Shown here: positions 8,555 to 16,794 of the stretch, in pieces
How positions within the stretch are numbered: the first letter of the stretch is position 1
Layout: every line of letters starts with the position of its first letter
NCBI GenBank assembly: GCA_003133065.1
Contig: PKZM01000148.1
Location: 7,892-40,700, forward strand
Direction of reading: 5' to 3'
Length of the DNA stretch: 32,809 bases
DNA from: Acetobacteraceae bacterium
GTDB lineage: Bacteria > Pseudomonadota > Alphaproteobacteria > Acetobacterales > Acetobacteraceae
The notes under the pieces: model-generated
Told to the model about the DNA's origin: nothing
Seen by the model: only the letters and a program-made list of their open reading frames with translations
Database searches by the model: none
Position numbers and translations under genes: made by a program

Positions 8555-10549
8555 TTATTCCCGATATTTCGCTGTCGCATCCGCCAGCGCATCCCTCAAC
8601 GGCTCCAGCCAGGCCTCGAACCTCTTCCATTGTTCCAGCCCATCGCGAAAAATGGGCTGCCGTACCTGCTCGGAGCTCGGGGTGCGCACGCTGCGTGTGT
8701 TCTTGTGAAAATCGACGCATGCCGGCTCGAACGATAGCCCGCAATACGCCAGCATCCGCCTCACGCTTCCCTCAAGATCGTGCACCACATCCTCATGCTG
8801 CACGCGCAGCACCCGCCCGGGCAGCACCGCATCCCAATGCCGCATCAGGTCGAGATAGGTTCTATAATAGCGCGCGATATCCGCGATGCTGTAGGTAAAT
8901 TCCTGCCCCTGCGCGAAAAGCTGTTTGAGGTTGGAAAAGCAGCAGGACATGGGATCGCGCCGCGCATCGATGATGCGCGCGCGCGGGAGCATGAGGTGGA
9001 TCAGGCCGATATGCCGGAAATTATTCGGCATCTTGTCGATAAAGAACGGCTTGCCGGTCCGGTACACCCGTGTATCCGCCATATAGCGCTCACCGAGCCG
9101 CCGAAAATCCTCCGCATTCATGTCCCGCAGCGCGCCCGGATAGCGTGGATTGTCCAAATCCGGATCGCGTCCGGCAATCTCGATCACGATCCTTTGGATG
9201 TCGGATAATTCCTGTGTTCCCTCCACCTGCGAATGCGAGGCGAGTATCTGCTCCAGCAGGGTGGAACCGGCGCGTGGCAGGCCCAGGATGAAGATGGGGT
9301 CGGGGCTGTCGTCGCCCCATCCGGCACGCTGTGCGAAGAATCCGGTGGTGCATATCTCGATCTGCCGTGCGGTGTTGGTTTCAATGATCTCCGGCCGGTA
9401 GCGGCTTTCGGCACGCTTTAAGGCGTTGCCGCGTTCGTAATTCCGCCAGGCCTCATCAGCCTCGCCGCGATCCTCGAATGCCTTGCCCAGGGCGAAACAC
9501 AGGTGAATGCGATCCGTGGCGCCTGTGGTGGACGCGGCTTCCTGGGCGCGCATGCGGGCGATCTCGTCGTCGGAGAAGCGGTAGAGCTTCAGGTTGGCCA
9601 AACTCCAGTAGGCGTCGCCGAAATCGGGCCGGGCCGCAATTGCCGCATGATAGGCCTCGATCGCCTCGGCCACCTGACCTACCGTTTTCAACGCATGTGC
9701 AATCCACAGCCGGAATTCCGGATCGTTTGGCCGGTCCGCGATCATGGCGCGGTACAGCGCGATCGCCGCGTCGTGGTCCCCGAGACCGACAAGGGCGGTT
9801 GCGGCCAAGGAGCGGTAATCCGAATTGTCGGGATCCACCTTCAGCAAAAGCCGGGCCTGCTCCAGCGCCTGGCTATGTTTGTGCCGCTGGATCAGCGTAT
9901 GCGTATAGTCGTGCCGTGCCGCGTGGTACTCCGGCTGCAGCACCAGCACCGCCGCGAGCAGGGTTTCGGAGTCATCCAGCGCATCATTGGCGACCGCGAT
10001 CTTCGCCAGCACGCGCATCGCCTCGGGGTGGTTGCCGTGGCGCAGCAGGAAGGCGCGGATGATCTGTTCGGCAGCCGCCGTCTCCCCATCCGAGAACAGT
10101 GAAATCCCCCTCACCACCTCGGCGGGCAGGCTCTTCAGGGTGGCCACCTGCCGGCCGGCCTCCGCCGCCGCCGCGCCGTCGCCTATCAGGCGATACAGGC
10201 CCGCCAGCATGTTCCAACTGGCCATCAAGGCTGGGTTGATCTGCACAGCCCGCACCAACGAGGCGATGGCAAGGGGCGCGTCCTTTCGTACCACATGGCA
10301 CAGGCCGCGCTCCTGATGCAGCCGGCTGAACCCCGGCTTGCACGCCTCCAGCCGGTCCAGCGTCGCCATGGCCGCATCGATCCGCATCAGATGGCGCTGG
10401 GCGATGGCCGCGATCAGCAGCAGATCGCGATTTTCCGGCCAGGTCCGCAGGAGCTCCAGCGCCTTTGGCAATGCCTCGGCGTGCCGGCCTTCCTGCTGCA
10501 GGCTGCGCAGGCGCAGAACGTCGTGTTCCAGGGGGGATTGGGTGAGCAT
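8555..10549 (-). CDS. TPR-repeat sulfotransferase family protein
   Basis: 664 aa; N-terminal TPR units; PAPS-binding-like FILGLPRAGSTLLEQILASHSQVEGTQEL; IIDARRDPMSCCFSNLKQLF. Confidence 0.9.
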   Translation of the reverse strand: MLTQSPLEHDVLRLRSLQQEGRHAEALPKALELLRTWPENRDLLLIAAIAQRHLMRIDAAMATLDRLEACKPGFSRLHQERGLCHVVRKDAPLAIASLVRAVQINPALMASWNMLAGLYRLIGDGAAAAEAGRQVATLKSLPAEVVRGISLFSDGETAAAEQIIRAFLLRHGNHPEAMRVLAKIAVANDALDDSETLLAAVLVLQPEYHAARHDYTHTLIQRHKHSQALEQARLLLKVDPDNSDYRSLAATALVGLGDHDAAIALYRAMIADRPNDPEFRLWIAHALKTVGQVAEAIEAYHAAIAARPDFGDAYWSLANLKLYRFSDDEIARMRAQEAASTTGATDRIHLCFALGKAFEDRGEADEAWRNYERGNALKRAESRYRPEIIETNTARQIEICTTGFFAQRAGWGDDSPDPIFILGLPRAGSTLLEQILASHSQVEGTQELSDIQRIVIEIAGRDPDLDNPRYPGALRDMNAEDFRRLGERYMADTRVYRTGKPFFIDKMPNNFRHIGLIHLMLPRARIIDARRDPMSCCFSNLKQLFAQGQEFTYSIADIARYYRTYLDLMRHWDAVLPGRVLRVQHEDVVHDLEGSVRRMLAYCGLSFEPACVDFHKNTRSVRTPSSEQVRQPIFRDGLEQWKRFEAWLEPLRDALADATAKYRE

Positions 10550-10567
10550 AAGGGAAGGAAGAAAGCA

Positions 10568-10698
10568 CTTCTTTTTTGAAAAAAAGAAGCAAAAAACGTT
10601 TATCTGTTTGTCCCCATCACCATCGGCGCAAACGCATCACGCGCCGTGGTGGGAGCGAGCAGGTAAAAGTTTTTTGGTTCTTTTTTTCAAAAAAGAAC
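10568..10698. repeat. Intergenic palindromic repeat, locus 5 (outward pair: 10568-10589, 10677-10698)
   Basis: CTTCTTTTTTGAAAAAAAGAAG-CAAAAAACG ... AAAAGTTTTTTG-GTTCTTTTTTTCAAAAAAGAAC; centre hairpin CACCATCGGCGC/GCGCCGTGGTG. Confidence 0.95.
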
Positions 10699-10711
10699 AG
10701 TCTTCCTGTCT

Positions 10712-13399
10712 CTAAAACGCCGCGCTCACCTTGATCCCGATCACCCGCGGCCGCACCGGGATCTCCGCCTTGATGAACTCGGTGGAGGTTGTGTAGGTGC
10801 TGGCGCGCGAGTTGCCCAGATTGGTGCCGAACAGGGTCGCGGTGTACTTCTTGTATTCCACGCCAACCGAGGCATCGTAGGTCTCGTAGGCGGGCATCAG
10901 GTAGCGCAGGAGCGTGGTGCCCGGCACAACCACGCCCTCGCCCGAGGTATAGTTCGCAGGCTCGTTATACTGGTTGCCGATATAATTGGCGTCGGCCTGA
11001 ACGAACATGTTGTACTTGTCGAACTCGGTCCACTCGTAACGGCCACGCAGCGTGCCTTCGAAGCGCGGCGCGAAGGCCGGTGTCGATCCCAGCGTGCCGA
11101 ACGGATTGACAAACGCCTTGCCCTTCACCTCCACGATGCAGCTTCCCAGATCCGGCGATCCCGGAACGTTGTCCGTCAGGCATGGAGAGGATGTCTGGCT
11201 GTTGTCGTTTGCCGAGAACGACCCGCCAACCGTCAGCCCCTCGATCGGCCGGCTGGTAATCTGACCTTCCAGGCCGCGAACCTCGTAGTTTGGCCCATTG
11301 AGAAGGAAGCTCGTGTTGCCAAGCCCGCCCGCGGGATCGAAGAACAGGAATTGCGTATTGTCCCACTGCATGTAGTAGGCCGAGAAATCCAGCACCAGCC
11401 GGTTCTGCAGCAGCGTGGTCTTCAGGCCGATTTCGTTGTTGATCAAGCTATCGGGCGCATATCCGTTGGGCTTGTTGAACTGATCGTTTTTCTTGTCCGC
11501 GAATTCCGGCGCCACCAGGCCCTGGGCGCGATTGAAACCGCCGGGACGGAAGCCTTCCGAATAGGTGTAGTAGGCGATTGTGCGCGGGTCGACGTGCCAG
11601 GTGATATTAAATCGGTTCTTGAATCCGTGATACACCTTCTTGTCGTGGTGTTCGTTGATGTTCTTGTCGTCGGCGATGCAGGTGCCGTCGGGCACATCGG
11701 CGCAGGCCGTGTCGGTACCGTATTGTGAGCCGACCTCGAATTCGGAGTATTGGAAGTACCGCGTGCCTGCCGTGATCGTGAGCACATTCGGAATGATATC
11801 GTAATCCACCGACCCGAAGAACGCAATCTGGTCGTAGCCGCGCTGAACATCTTCACCGAACGCGGTACTGTTGCCGCGTGGCCCAGGATCGTTGGCCGTG
11901 GAGTTCGGCGCGGTGGCCACGTTGCCGATGCAGGTAGGGCCGCCCGCCAGGGCTGCCGCGAGATTGGCAGGGCTGCAATCGGGGATGGTCTTGTAGTTGA
12001 AGTTCATGTTGTCATAGATACGGAACTGTTCCTGAAACACGCCGCCGATGGCGCGCAGGCGCCAGTCATCCGGTGTGCTCAGGCGGATTTCGTTGCTGAG
12101 ATGCGTATTGCGCACCGTGTCCTGCCAATAGCTGTTGGGCGAATAGCAGTAGGGCTTGCCCTTCCAGCCCGTGGAGCCGCCGACGCATTGGTAATACATG
12201 CCACCGGAGGTGCGCGAGTAGTTGATGTAGTCCACCTGCTGCGAGATATTACGCACCAGGTAGGACCCGGTATAGACCGCCTTCAGATCGTCGCCGATCT
12301 TGCCATTCACCGTCCAGGCGGTGTTTTCATACCTGTCATTGTCGTAGGAAGGATTGAACTGCGTCGTCTGCAGCGGCGCCAGGGTCTGCCCATTCGAGCC
12401 GATCGGATATTCGTCCGGCGAACCCTTGGCTTCCATATTCTGGAAGCTCTGAACGATCAGAACGTCCCAGTCTTCATCGATCTTGCCGAGTACGGAGCCA
12501 CGAAAGCCGGTGAAGGTGGTCGGATTGAAATCTTTCTTGGCGATCGCGTAATTGTTGATTGGCCCGGAGTTCGGCGGCGAGCACAGCCCCGATCCGGCGG
12601 GCTTGCCATTCGGGCACAGCCCCGCCGCATTGGGCGTGATTCCGAAATAGCCATTGCCGGAGTCATAATTCTGCCGGCTGAATTGGCTGGGCACGTTGTC
12701 GATATAGCCGCCTTCATAGTCATCATACCCAACCAGGCGCACGGCCAGCTTGCCCGGCACGATCGGCAGGTTCGCCATGGCGCTGCCGCTCTCGATCCCT
12801 GCGCCATGATCCTGAAACCCATACTCGCCCTCCACTTTGCCTTCATAGACATCGAGCTTGGGCTTGTTGGTGATGTAGCGCAGCGCACCGGCCTCCGCAC
12901 CGCCGCCGAACAGCGTGCCCTGCGGGCCTTCCAGCACCTCCACCCGGTTCATATCCGCGAAATACACATCCGCGTTGCGCCCGGGAAACTGCATCGACTG
13001 GTCATCGAGATAAACCGCGACGTTGGGAAAATTGCCGATCGTGGCGCTGGACTGGTTGCCCTGCGACCCGGCGCTCAAGCCGCGCATAAAGATGTTGCCC
13101 TGGCCGGGGCCGTTATTGTTGAACGTCACGTTCGGCGTGTATTTCAACAGGTCATCAAACGTCTGGACGTTCAACCTCTCCAGCGTGGCGCCGGTAAAGG
13201 CCTGGATGGTCATCGGCACTTTCTGCACGGTTTCGTTGCGGCGCTGCGCCGTTACGATCACCTGTTCCAGCCCGCCGGCCGTCGTGCCTGGGGCAGGGGG
13301 GGGCGTGGTGGAACCGGCCGTATCGGCGGCATGCAGCGCGCCGCCGGATCCGCTCAGGATCGCCGCGACCGCGCAGGAAAGCATATAAGAACGTCTCAA
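10712..13399 (-). CDS. TonB-dependent receptor
   Basis: Plug EQVIVTAQRRNETVQKVPMTIQAFTGATLERLNVQTFDDLLKYTPNV...RVEVLEGPQGTLFGGGAEAGALRYITNKP; beta-barrel ends KVSAAF. Probable TTG start at 13399 (MRRSYMLSCAVAAILSGSGGALHA) or ATG at 13384; the listed 13585 start is too long. Confidence 0.93.
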   Translation of the reverse strand: MRRSYMLSCAVAAILSGSGGALHAADTAGSTTPPPAPGTTAGGLEQVIVTAQRRNETVQKVPMTIQAFTGATLERLNVQTFDDLLKYTPNVTFNNNGPGQGNIFMRGLSAGSQGNQSSATIGNFPNVAVYLDDQSMQFPGRNADVYFADMNRVEVLEGPQGTLFGGGAEAGALRYITNKPKLDVYEGKVEGEYGFQDHGAGIESGSAMANLPIVPGKLAVRLVGYDDYEGGYIDNVPSQFSRQNYDSGNGYFGITPNAAGLCPNGKPAGSGLCSPPNSGPINNYAIAKKDFNPTTFTGFRGSVLGKIDEDWDVLIVQSFQNMEAKGSPDEYPIGSNGQTLAPLQTTQFNPSYDNDRYENTAWTVNGKIGDDLKAVYTGSYLVRNISQQVDYINYSRTSGGMYYQCVGGSTGWKGKPYCYSPNSYWQDTVRNTHLSNEIRLSTPDDWRLRAIGGVFQEQFRIYDNMNFNYKTIPDCSPANLAAALAGGPTCIGNVATAPNSTANDPGPRGNSTAFGEDVQRGYDQIAFFGSVDYDIIPNVLTITAGTRYFQYSEFEVGSQYGTDTACADVPDGTCIADDKNINEHHDKKVYHGFKNRFNITWHVDPRTIAYYTYSEGFRPGGFNRAQGLVAPEFADKKNDQFNKPNGYAPDSLINNEIGLKTTLLQNRLVLDFSAYYMQWDNTQFLFFDPAGGLGNTSFLLNGPNYEVRGLEGQITSRPIEGLTVGGSFSANDNSQTSSPCLTDNVPGSPDLGSCIVEVKGKAFVNPFGTLGSTPAFAPRFEGTLRGRYEWTEFDKYNMFVQADANYIGNQYNEPANYTSGEGVVVPGTTLLRYLMPAYETYDASVGVEYKKYTATLFGTNLGNSRASTYTTSTEFIKAEIPVRPRVIGIKVSAAF

Positions 13400-14040
13400 A
13401 AAACCATCCCCCCGATACCGCCGCAAACGACACGACGGACCCAGCCAAATGACGGCCCTTCCGAAACCCAAATCTGGGCTTGGATCGCGCGCGACAGGCA
13501 AGCCACATTTATGTCTACGGACGAAATAGCAACGAGCAGAGGATAGCGGCCAGCCCCCACCTGCGCAATCGTAGCGTCTTCTCAACGGTTTCCTAATGAT
13601 TACAATGGGCTCGGCTCATAGAGGCATTGGACGACGTGTGGGTCTTTCCGTGTCCGCTTCCAGCCAAATTCGGAAACGTTTCACATTTTCAAAGCAAACA
13701 ATCGTAGCGGCCTGACCAGATATCGGCTGCGGAAGGTTTCACAGGTGCCTCAAACCCCGGCGCATTGTCATGATCTCTTAACGGTTGCGATGGTGCAGTA
13801 ATGCAACAGTCCATCGACGCTTGTGCTGGCCTGACCACTGTAAGTGCTGCCGCCGGCCAGCAAGCCCGGAGAATATTACAGTCTCAAGACGGTATGATGA
13901 CGGCACGGTGACGGTCCAGCGCCACGGTCGCATCACCGCCGTCGCCGGGCCGGCCGCATTGCCACGCTCTGCGCCGGCGTCTATTTTTATGACCGCAGTG
14001 CCGCGCACCGTGCGGAGGTCGCGCTGACGTAAGGAAGGGT

Positions 14041-14153
14041 GTTCTTTTTTGAAAAAAAGAACCAAAAAACTTTTACGCCTTCAGGGATGCGGTCCCCCGC
14101 CGCCCCGGGCCAAAAAGTCAAAAGTTTTTTGCGTCTTTTTTTCAAAAAAGAAG
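14041..14153. repeat. Intergenic palindromic repeat, locus 6 (outward pair: 14041-14062, 14132-14153)
   Basis: GTTCTTTTTTGAAAAAAAGAAC-CAAAAAACTTTT ... AAAAGTTTTTTG-CGTCTTTTTTTCAAAAAAGAAG. Confidence 0.95.
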
Positions 14154-14184
14154 ACTCGTTCTTCCTCTCGACTGGACACCCCCC

Positions 14185-15315
14185 ATGTCACCCCTCCAGC
14201 TCCTCGACGCAGGCGCCGCCCTGCAAGTCACCCTGGCCGGCGAGGTGCACCGCTTCCACGCCATCTGGCTGCGTGACAACGCGCAGGATGCGCAAACTCG
14301 CGGCCCCGGCCATGGCCAGCGCCTGATCACGCTGCGCGATATCCCGCCGGAAACCCACATTGCGGAGGCCGCGTGGTCGGAGGCGGGCCTGCATCTGCGC
14401 TTCGAACCCGAAGGCAAGCGCGTCACCTTCGATCCGGCGTGGCTGCTCGCCCGCGCCTACGACGCGCCGTCGCCGCAAACCCCTGGCTGGACGGCCGAGG
14501 CGATCACGCGCTGGGATTCGCGCCTGGCCGACCACCTGCCCGTGGAGGATTTCCACGCCGTCGCTCAGGATAAGGCTGCCCGCCGCCGTTGGCTGCGCGC
14601 CATCGCGCGCTATGGTTTCGCCCGCCTCACTGGCGTGCCCACAACCGATGGCGCGCCCACCGAGGTCGCCCGGCTGTTCGGCTATGTGCGGGAGACCAAT
14701 TACGGCCGCGTGTTCGATGTCCGTGCCGAGGTGAACCCCAATAATCTCGCCTACACCAATCTCGGCCTTCAGGCCCACACGGACGATCCCTATCGCGACC
14801 AGGCGCCCGGCCTGCAGATGCTCGCCTGCCTGGCCAATACCGTGCAGGGGGGCGACTCCCTTCTCATCGATGGTTTTATGGTGGCCGAGCGGCTGCGCCA
14901 GCAATCGCCGCAGGGCTTCGCGCTGCTCGCCCGCCATTGCGCGCGGTTCGAATACACGGGGACCGCCGGCGTCCGGCTCCGCGCCAAGCGGCCGATGATC
15001 GAACTCGGCCCGGATGGCGAGCTGATCGCCATACGCTTCAACAACCGCGCCGCCGCCGCCTTCACCGACGTGCCCTATGAGGATATGGCCGCGTACTACG
15101 CCGCCTACCGCCAGATGGCCGAGCTGATCGAGGACCCGGCACTTGCGGTCACCTTCAAGCTGGAGCCCGGCGAGCTTTTCATCGTCGACAACCTGCGTGT
15201 GCTGCACGGCCGCCTGCCCATCACCAGCAGCGGGCAACGCTGGCTGCAAGGCTGCTACGCGGACCGCGACAGCCTGCTCTCCACCCTTGCCGCGCTGGAG
15301 GAGGAAGCCGCATGA
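14185..15315 (+). CDS. Gamma-butyrobetaine hydroxylase/TauD-type Fe(II)/2OG dioxygenase, TmpA-like
   Basis: 376 aa; N-terminal FHAIWLRDNAQD; Fe ligands AHTDDPYRDQAPGLQMLACL and VLHGR; overlaps the start of the HD oxygenase gene. Confidence 0.85.
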   Translation: MSPLQLLDAGAALQVTLAGEVHRFHAIWLRDNAQDAQTRGPGHGQRLITLRDIPPETHIAEAAWSEAGLHLRFEPEGKRVTFDPAWLLARAYDAPSPQTPGWTAEAITRWDSRLADHLPVEDFHAVAQDKAARRRWLRAIARYGFARLTGVPTTDGAPTEVARLFGYVRETNYGRVFDVRAEVNPNNLAYTNLGLQAHTDDPYRDQAPGLQMLACLANTVQGGDSLLIDGFMVAERLRQQSPQGFALLARHCARFEYTGTAGVRLRAKRPMIELGPDGELIAIRFNNRAAAAFTDVPYEDMAAYYAAYRQMAELIEDPALAVTFKLEPGELFIVDNLRVLHGRLPITSSGQRWLQGCYADRDSLLSTLAALEEEAA

Positions 15316-15884
15316 CCGCCACCAGCCCGAACCGTGGCGACATCATCGCGCTGATCGCCGATATCTTCGCGCGCCGCGGCGCGGAGGCTTATGCCGGGGA
15401 GGACCTGACCGTGGCCGAGCACATGCTGCAAACCGCTTGCCTGGCCCAGGCGGAAGGGGCGCCCGATACCCTGGTTGCCGCGGCGCTGCTGCACGATATC
15501 GGCCATTTCACCAGCGAATTCGGTGAATATTCGCCTCAGGATACCGAAGACAAGCATCACGATGAATCCGGCGCGCAGGTGCTCGACGGGTTTTTTCCGC
15601 CAGCGGTCACGCACTGCGTCCGCCTGCATGTGGCCGCCAAGCGGTACCTCTGTGCCACCGATGCAAGCTACCACGATCGGCTCTCCCCCGCATCGCGGCA
15701 CAGTCTTCTGCTCCAGGGTGGGCCGATGACGGGGGTGGAAGTGGCCGCATTCCGCCAGCTTGCGTTCTATCAGCAGGCCGTGCGGCTGCGCCGTTGGGAC
15801 GACAGCGGCAAGATCACCGGCATCCAGACCATGCCATTCGCGTCGTTCTCGCCGCTGCTGCAACGCGTTCTCGATGCGGCATAG
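15312..15884 (+). CDS. HD-domain mixed-valent diiron oxygenase, TmpB/PhnZ-like
   Basis: 190 aa; EAYAGEDLTVAEHMLQTACLAQ, AALLHDIGHF, DKHHDESGA, VRLHVAAKRYLCATD, LSPASRHSLLLQGGPM, VRLRRWDDSGK; YxxE plus HD ligands as in PhnZ/TmpB. Confidence 0.85.
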   Translation: MTATSPNRGDIIALIADIFARRGAEAYAGEDLTVAEHMLQTACLAQAEGAPDTLVAAALLHDIGHFTSEFGEYSPQDTEDKHHDESGAQVLDGFFPPAVTHCVRLHVAAKRYLCATDASYHDRLSPASRHSLLLQGGPMTGVEVAAFRQLAFYQQAVRLRRWDDSGKITGIQTMPFASFSPLLQRVLDAA

Positions 15885-16020
15885 CGTTTTTTCAAAAGGT
15901 CGCAATTGCCGCGCCTGCGGCCACCCCGCGGCATGAAGGTCCGCGGGCCTTGGCAGCTTCCCATGGCCAGACTAGGTTCTCTCCCCTGTGAACGAATGCC
16001 CAGGTAATGGTCCCCCTATC

Positions 16021-16650
16021 ATGCGAGACAAGATCACCCAAGCGGCGCTTGCCGGCCTGTTGCTGTGCGTGAGCGGCTGCGGATCGGACACGATCGACGT
16101 CACCAGGGTAAGCCGCCTCTCCACCGGGGTGGGCAATGAGCGGTTCACCATCCTGCTGACCGAGCAGGAACAAAACGACACGCAATACCGGCGCTACGCG
16201 GTGGCGCTGTCCAAACAGATACAGGCCCATGGTTTCGTGCCGGTTGAAGATCCCCGCGACGCCCGCTACGCGGTGGTTCTGAACCTGGTTGAGCCGCAAT
16301 TGCCCGAGGATTTCGTGCCCCCCGCCGCCGGCGCCAGCGACAGCACCACGGCCGGCCTATCGGCGCCCGATCATGCGCAACACGCTGCCGACCCCGCCAC
16401 CGCCCCCGGGATCAGGCATACCGCCTCGGATTCGGGCGAGGGCCACGTGCTGATCGCCATGTACGATCTGACCAAGCCGCAGCAGCCCGACGAGAAAGTG
16501 CTCGGCGTGGATGTGACCGCGCCCGTCAAATCGGGGCATGAGCCGGCTTTTCTGCCGATGATCGCAGCGGCGTTCAAGGATTTTCCGGGCCAGGCGAAGG
16601 AGACGTATAGCGTGCCGTTGCCGGAGACAAAGGGCAAGAAAGGGAAGTAA
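16021..16650 (+). CDS. Putative lipoprotein, DUF4136-like
   Basis: MRDKITQAALAGLLLCVSGCGSDTIDVTRVSRL...; lipobox VSGC; DARYAVVLNL; family assignment tentative. Confidence 0.65.
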   Translation: MRDKITQAALAGLLLCVSGCGSDTIDVTRVSRLSTGVGNERFTILLTEQEQNDTQYRRYAVALSKQIQAHGFVPVEDPRDARYAVVLNLVEPQLPEDFVPPAAGASDSTTAGLSAPDHAQHAADPATAPGIRHTASDSGEGHVLIAMYDLTKPQQPDEKVLGVDVTAPVKSGHEPAFLPMIAAAFKDFPGQAKETYSVPLPETKGKKGK

Positions 16651-16657
16651 GGAAGGT

Positions 16658-16767
16658 CTTCTTTTTTGAAAAAAAGAAGCAAAAAACTTTTTGACTTTCG
16701 GTACGCGTCTCCCCGGCAGCGTACCCCATGGGTAAAAGTTTTTTGCTTCTTTTTTTCAAAAAAGAAC
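16658..16767. repeat. Intergenic palindromic repeat, locus 7 (outward pair: 16658-16679, 16746-16767)
   Basis: CTTCTTTTTTGAAAAAAAGAAG-CAAAAAACTTTT ... AAAAGTTTTTTG-CTTCTTTTTTTCAAAAAAGAAC; inner GGTACGC (16700-16706)/GCGTACC (16719-16725). Confidence 0.95.
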
Positions 16768-16794
16768 ACTTCCTTCCTTCAATCAGGCGAAAAC

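Noticed and set aside
8386-8898. Small Lys/Phe-rich ORFs ([18 protein letters not shown] types) as a new peptide family
   Set aside because: They are translations of the palindromic repeat in different frames; recurrence is explained by the DNA repeat.
11750-13546. Long + strand ORF (598 aa) antisense to the TonB receptor
   Set aside because: GC-rich antisense artefact; the opposite strand encodes a clearly conserved receptor.
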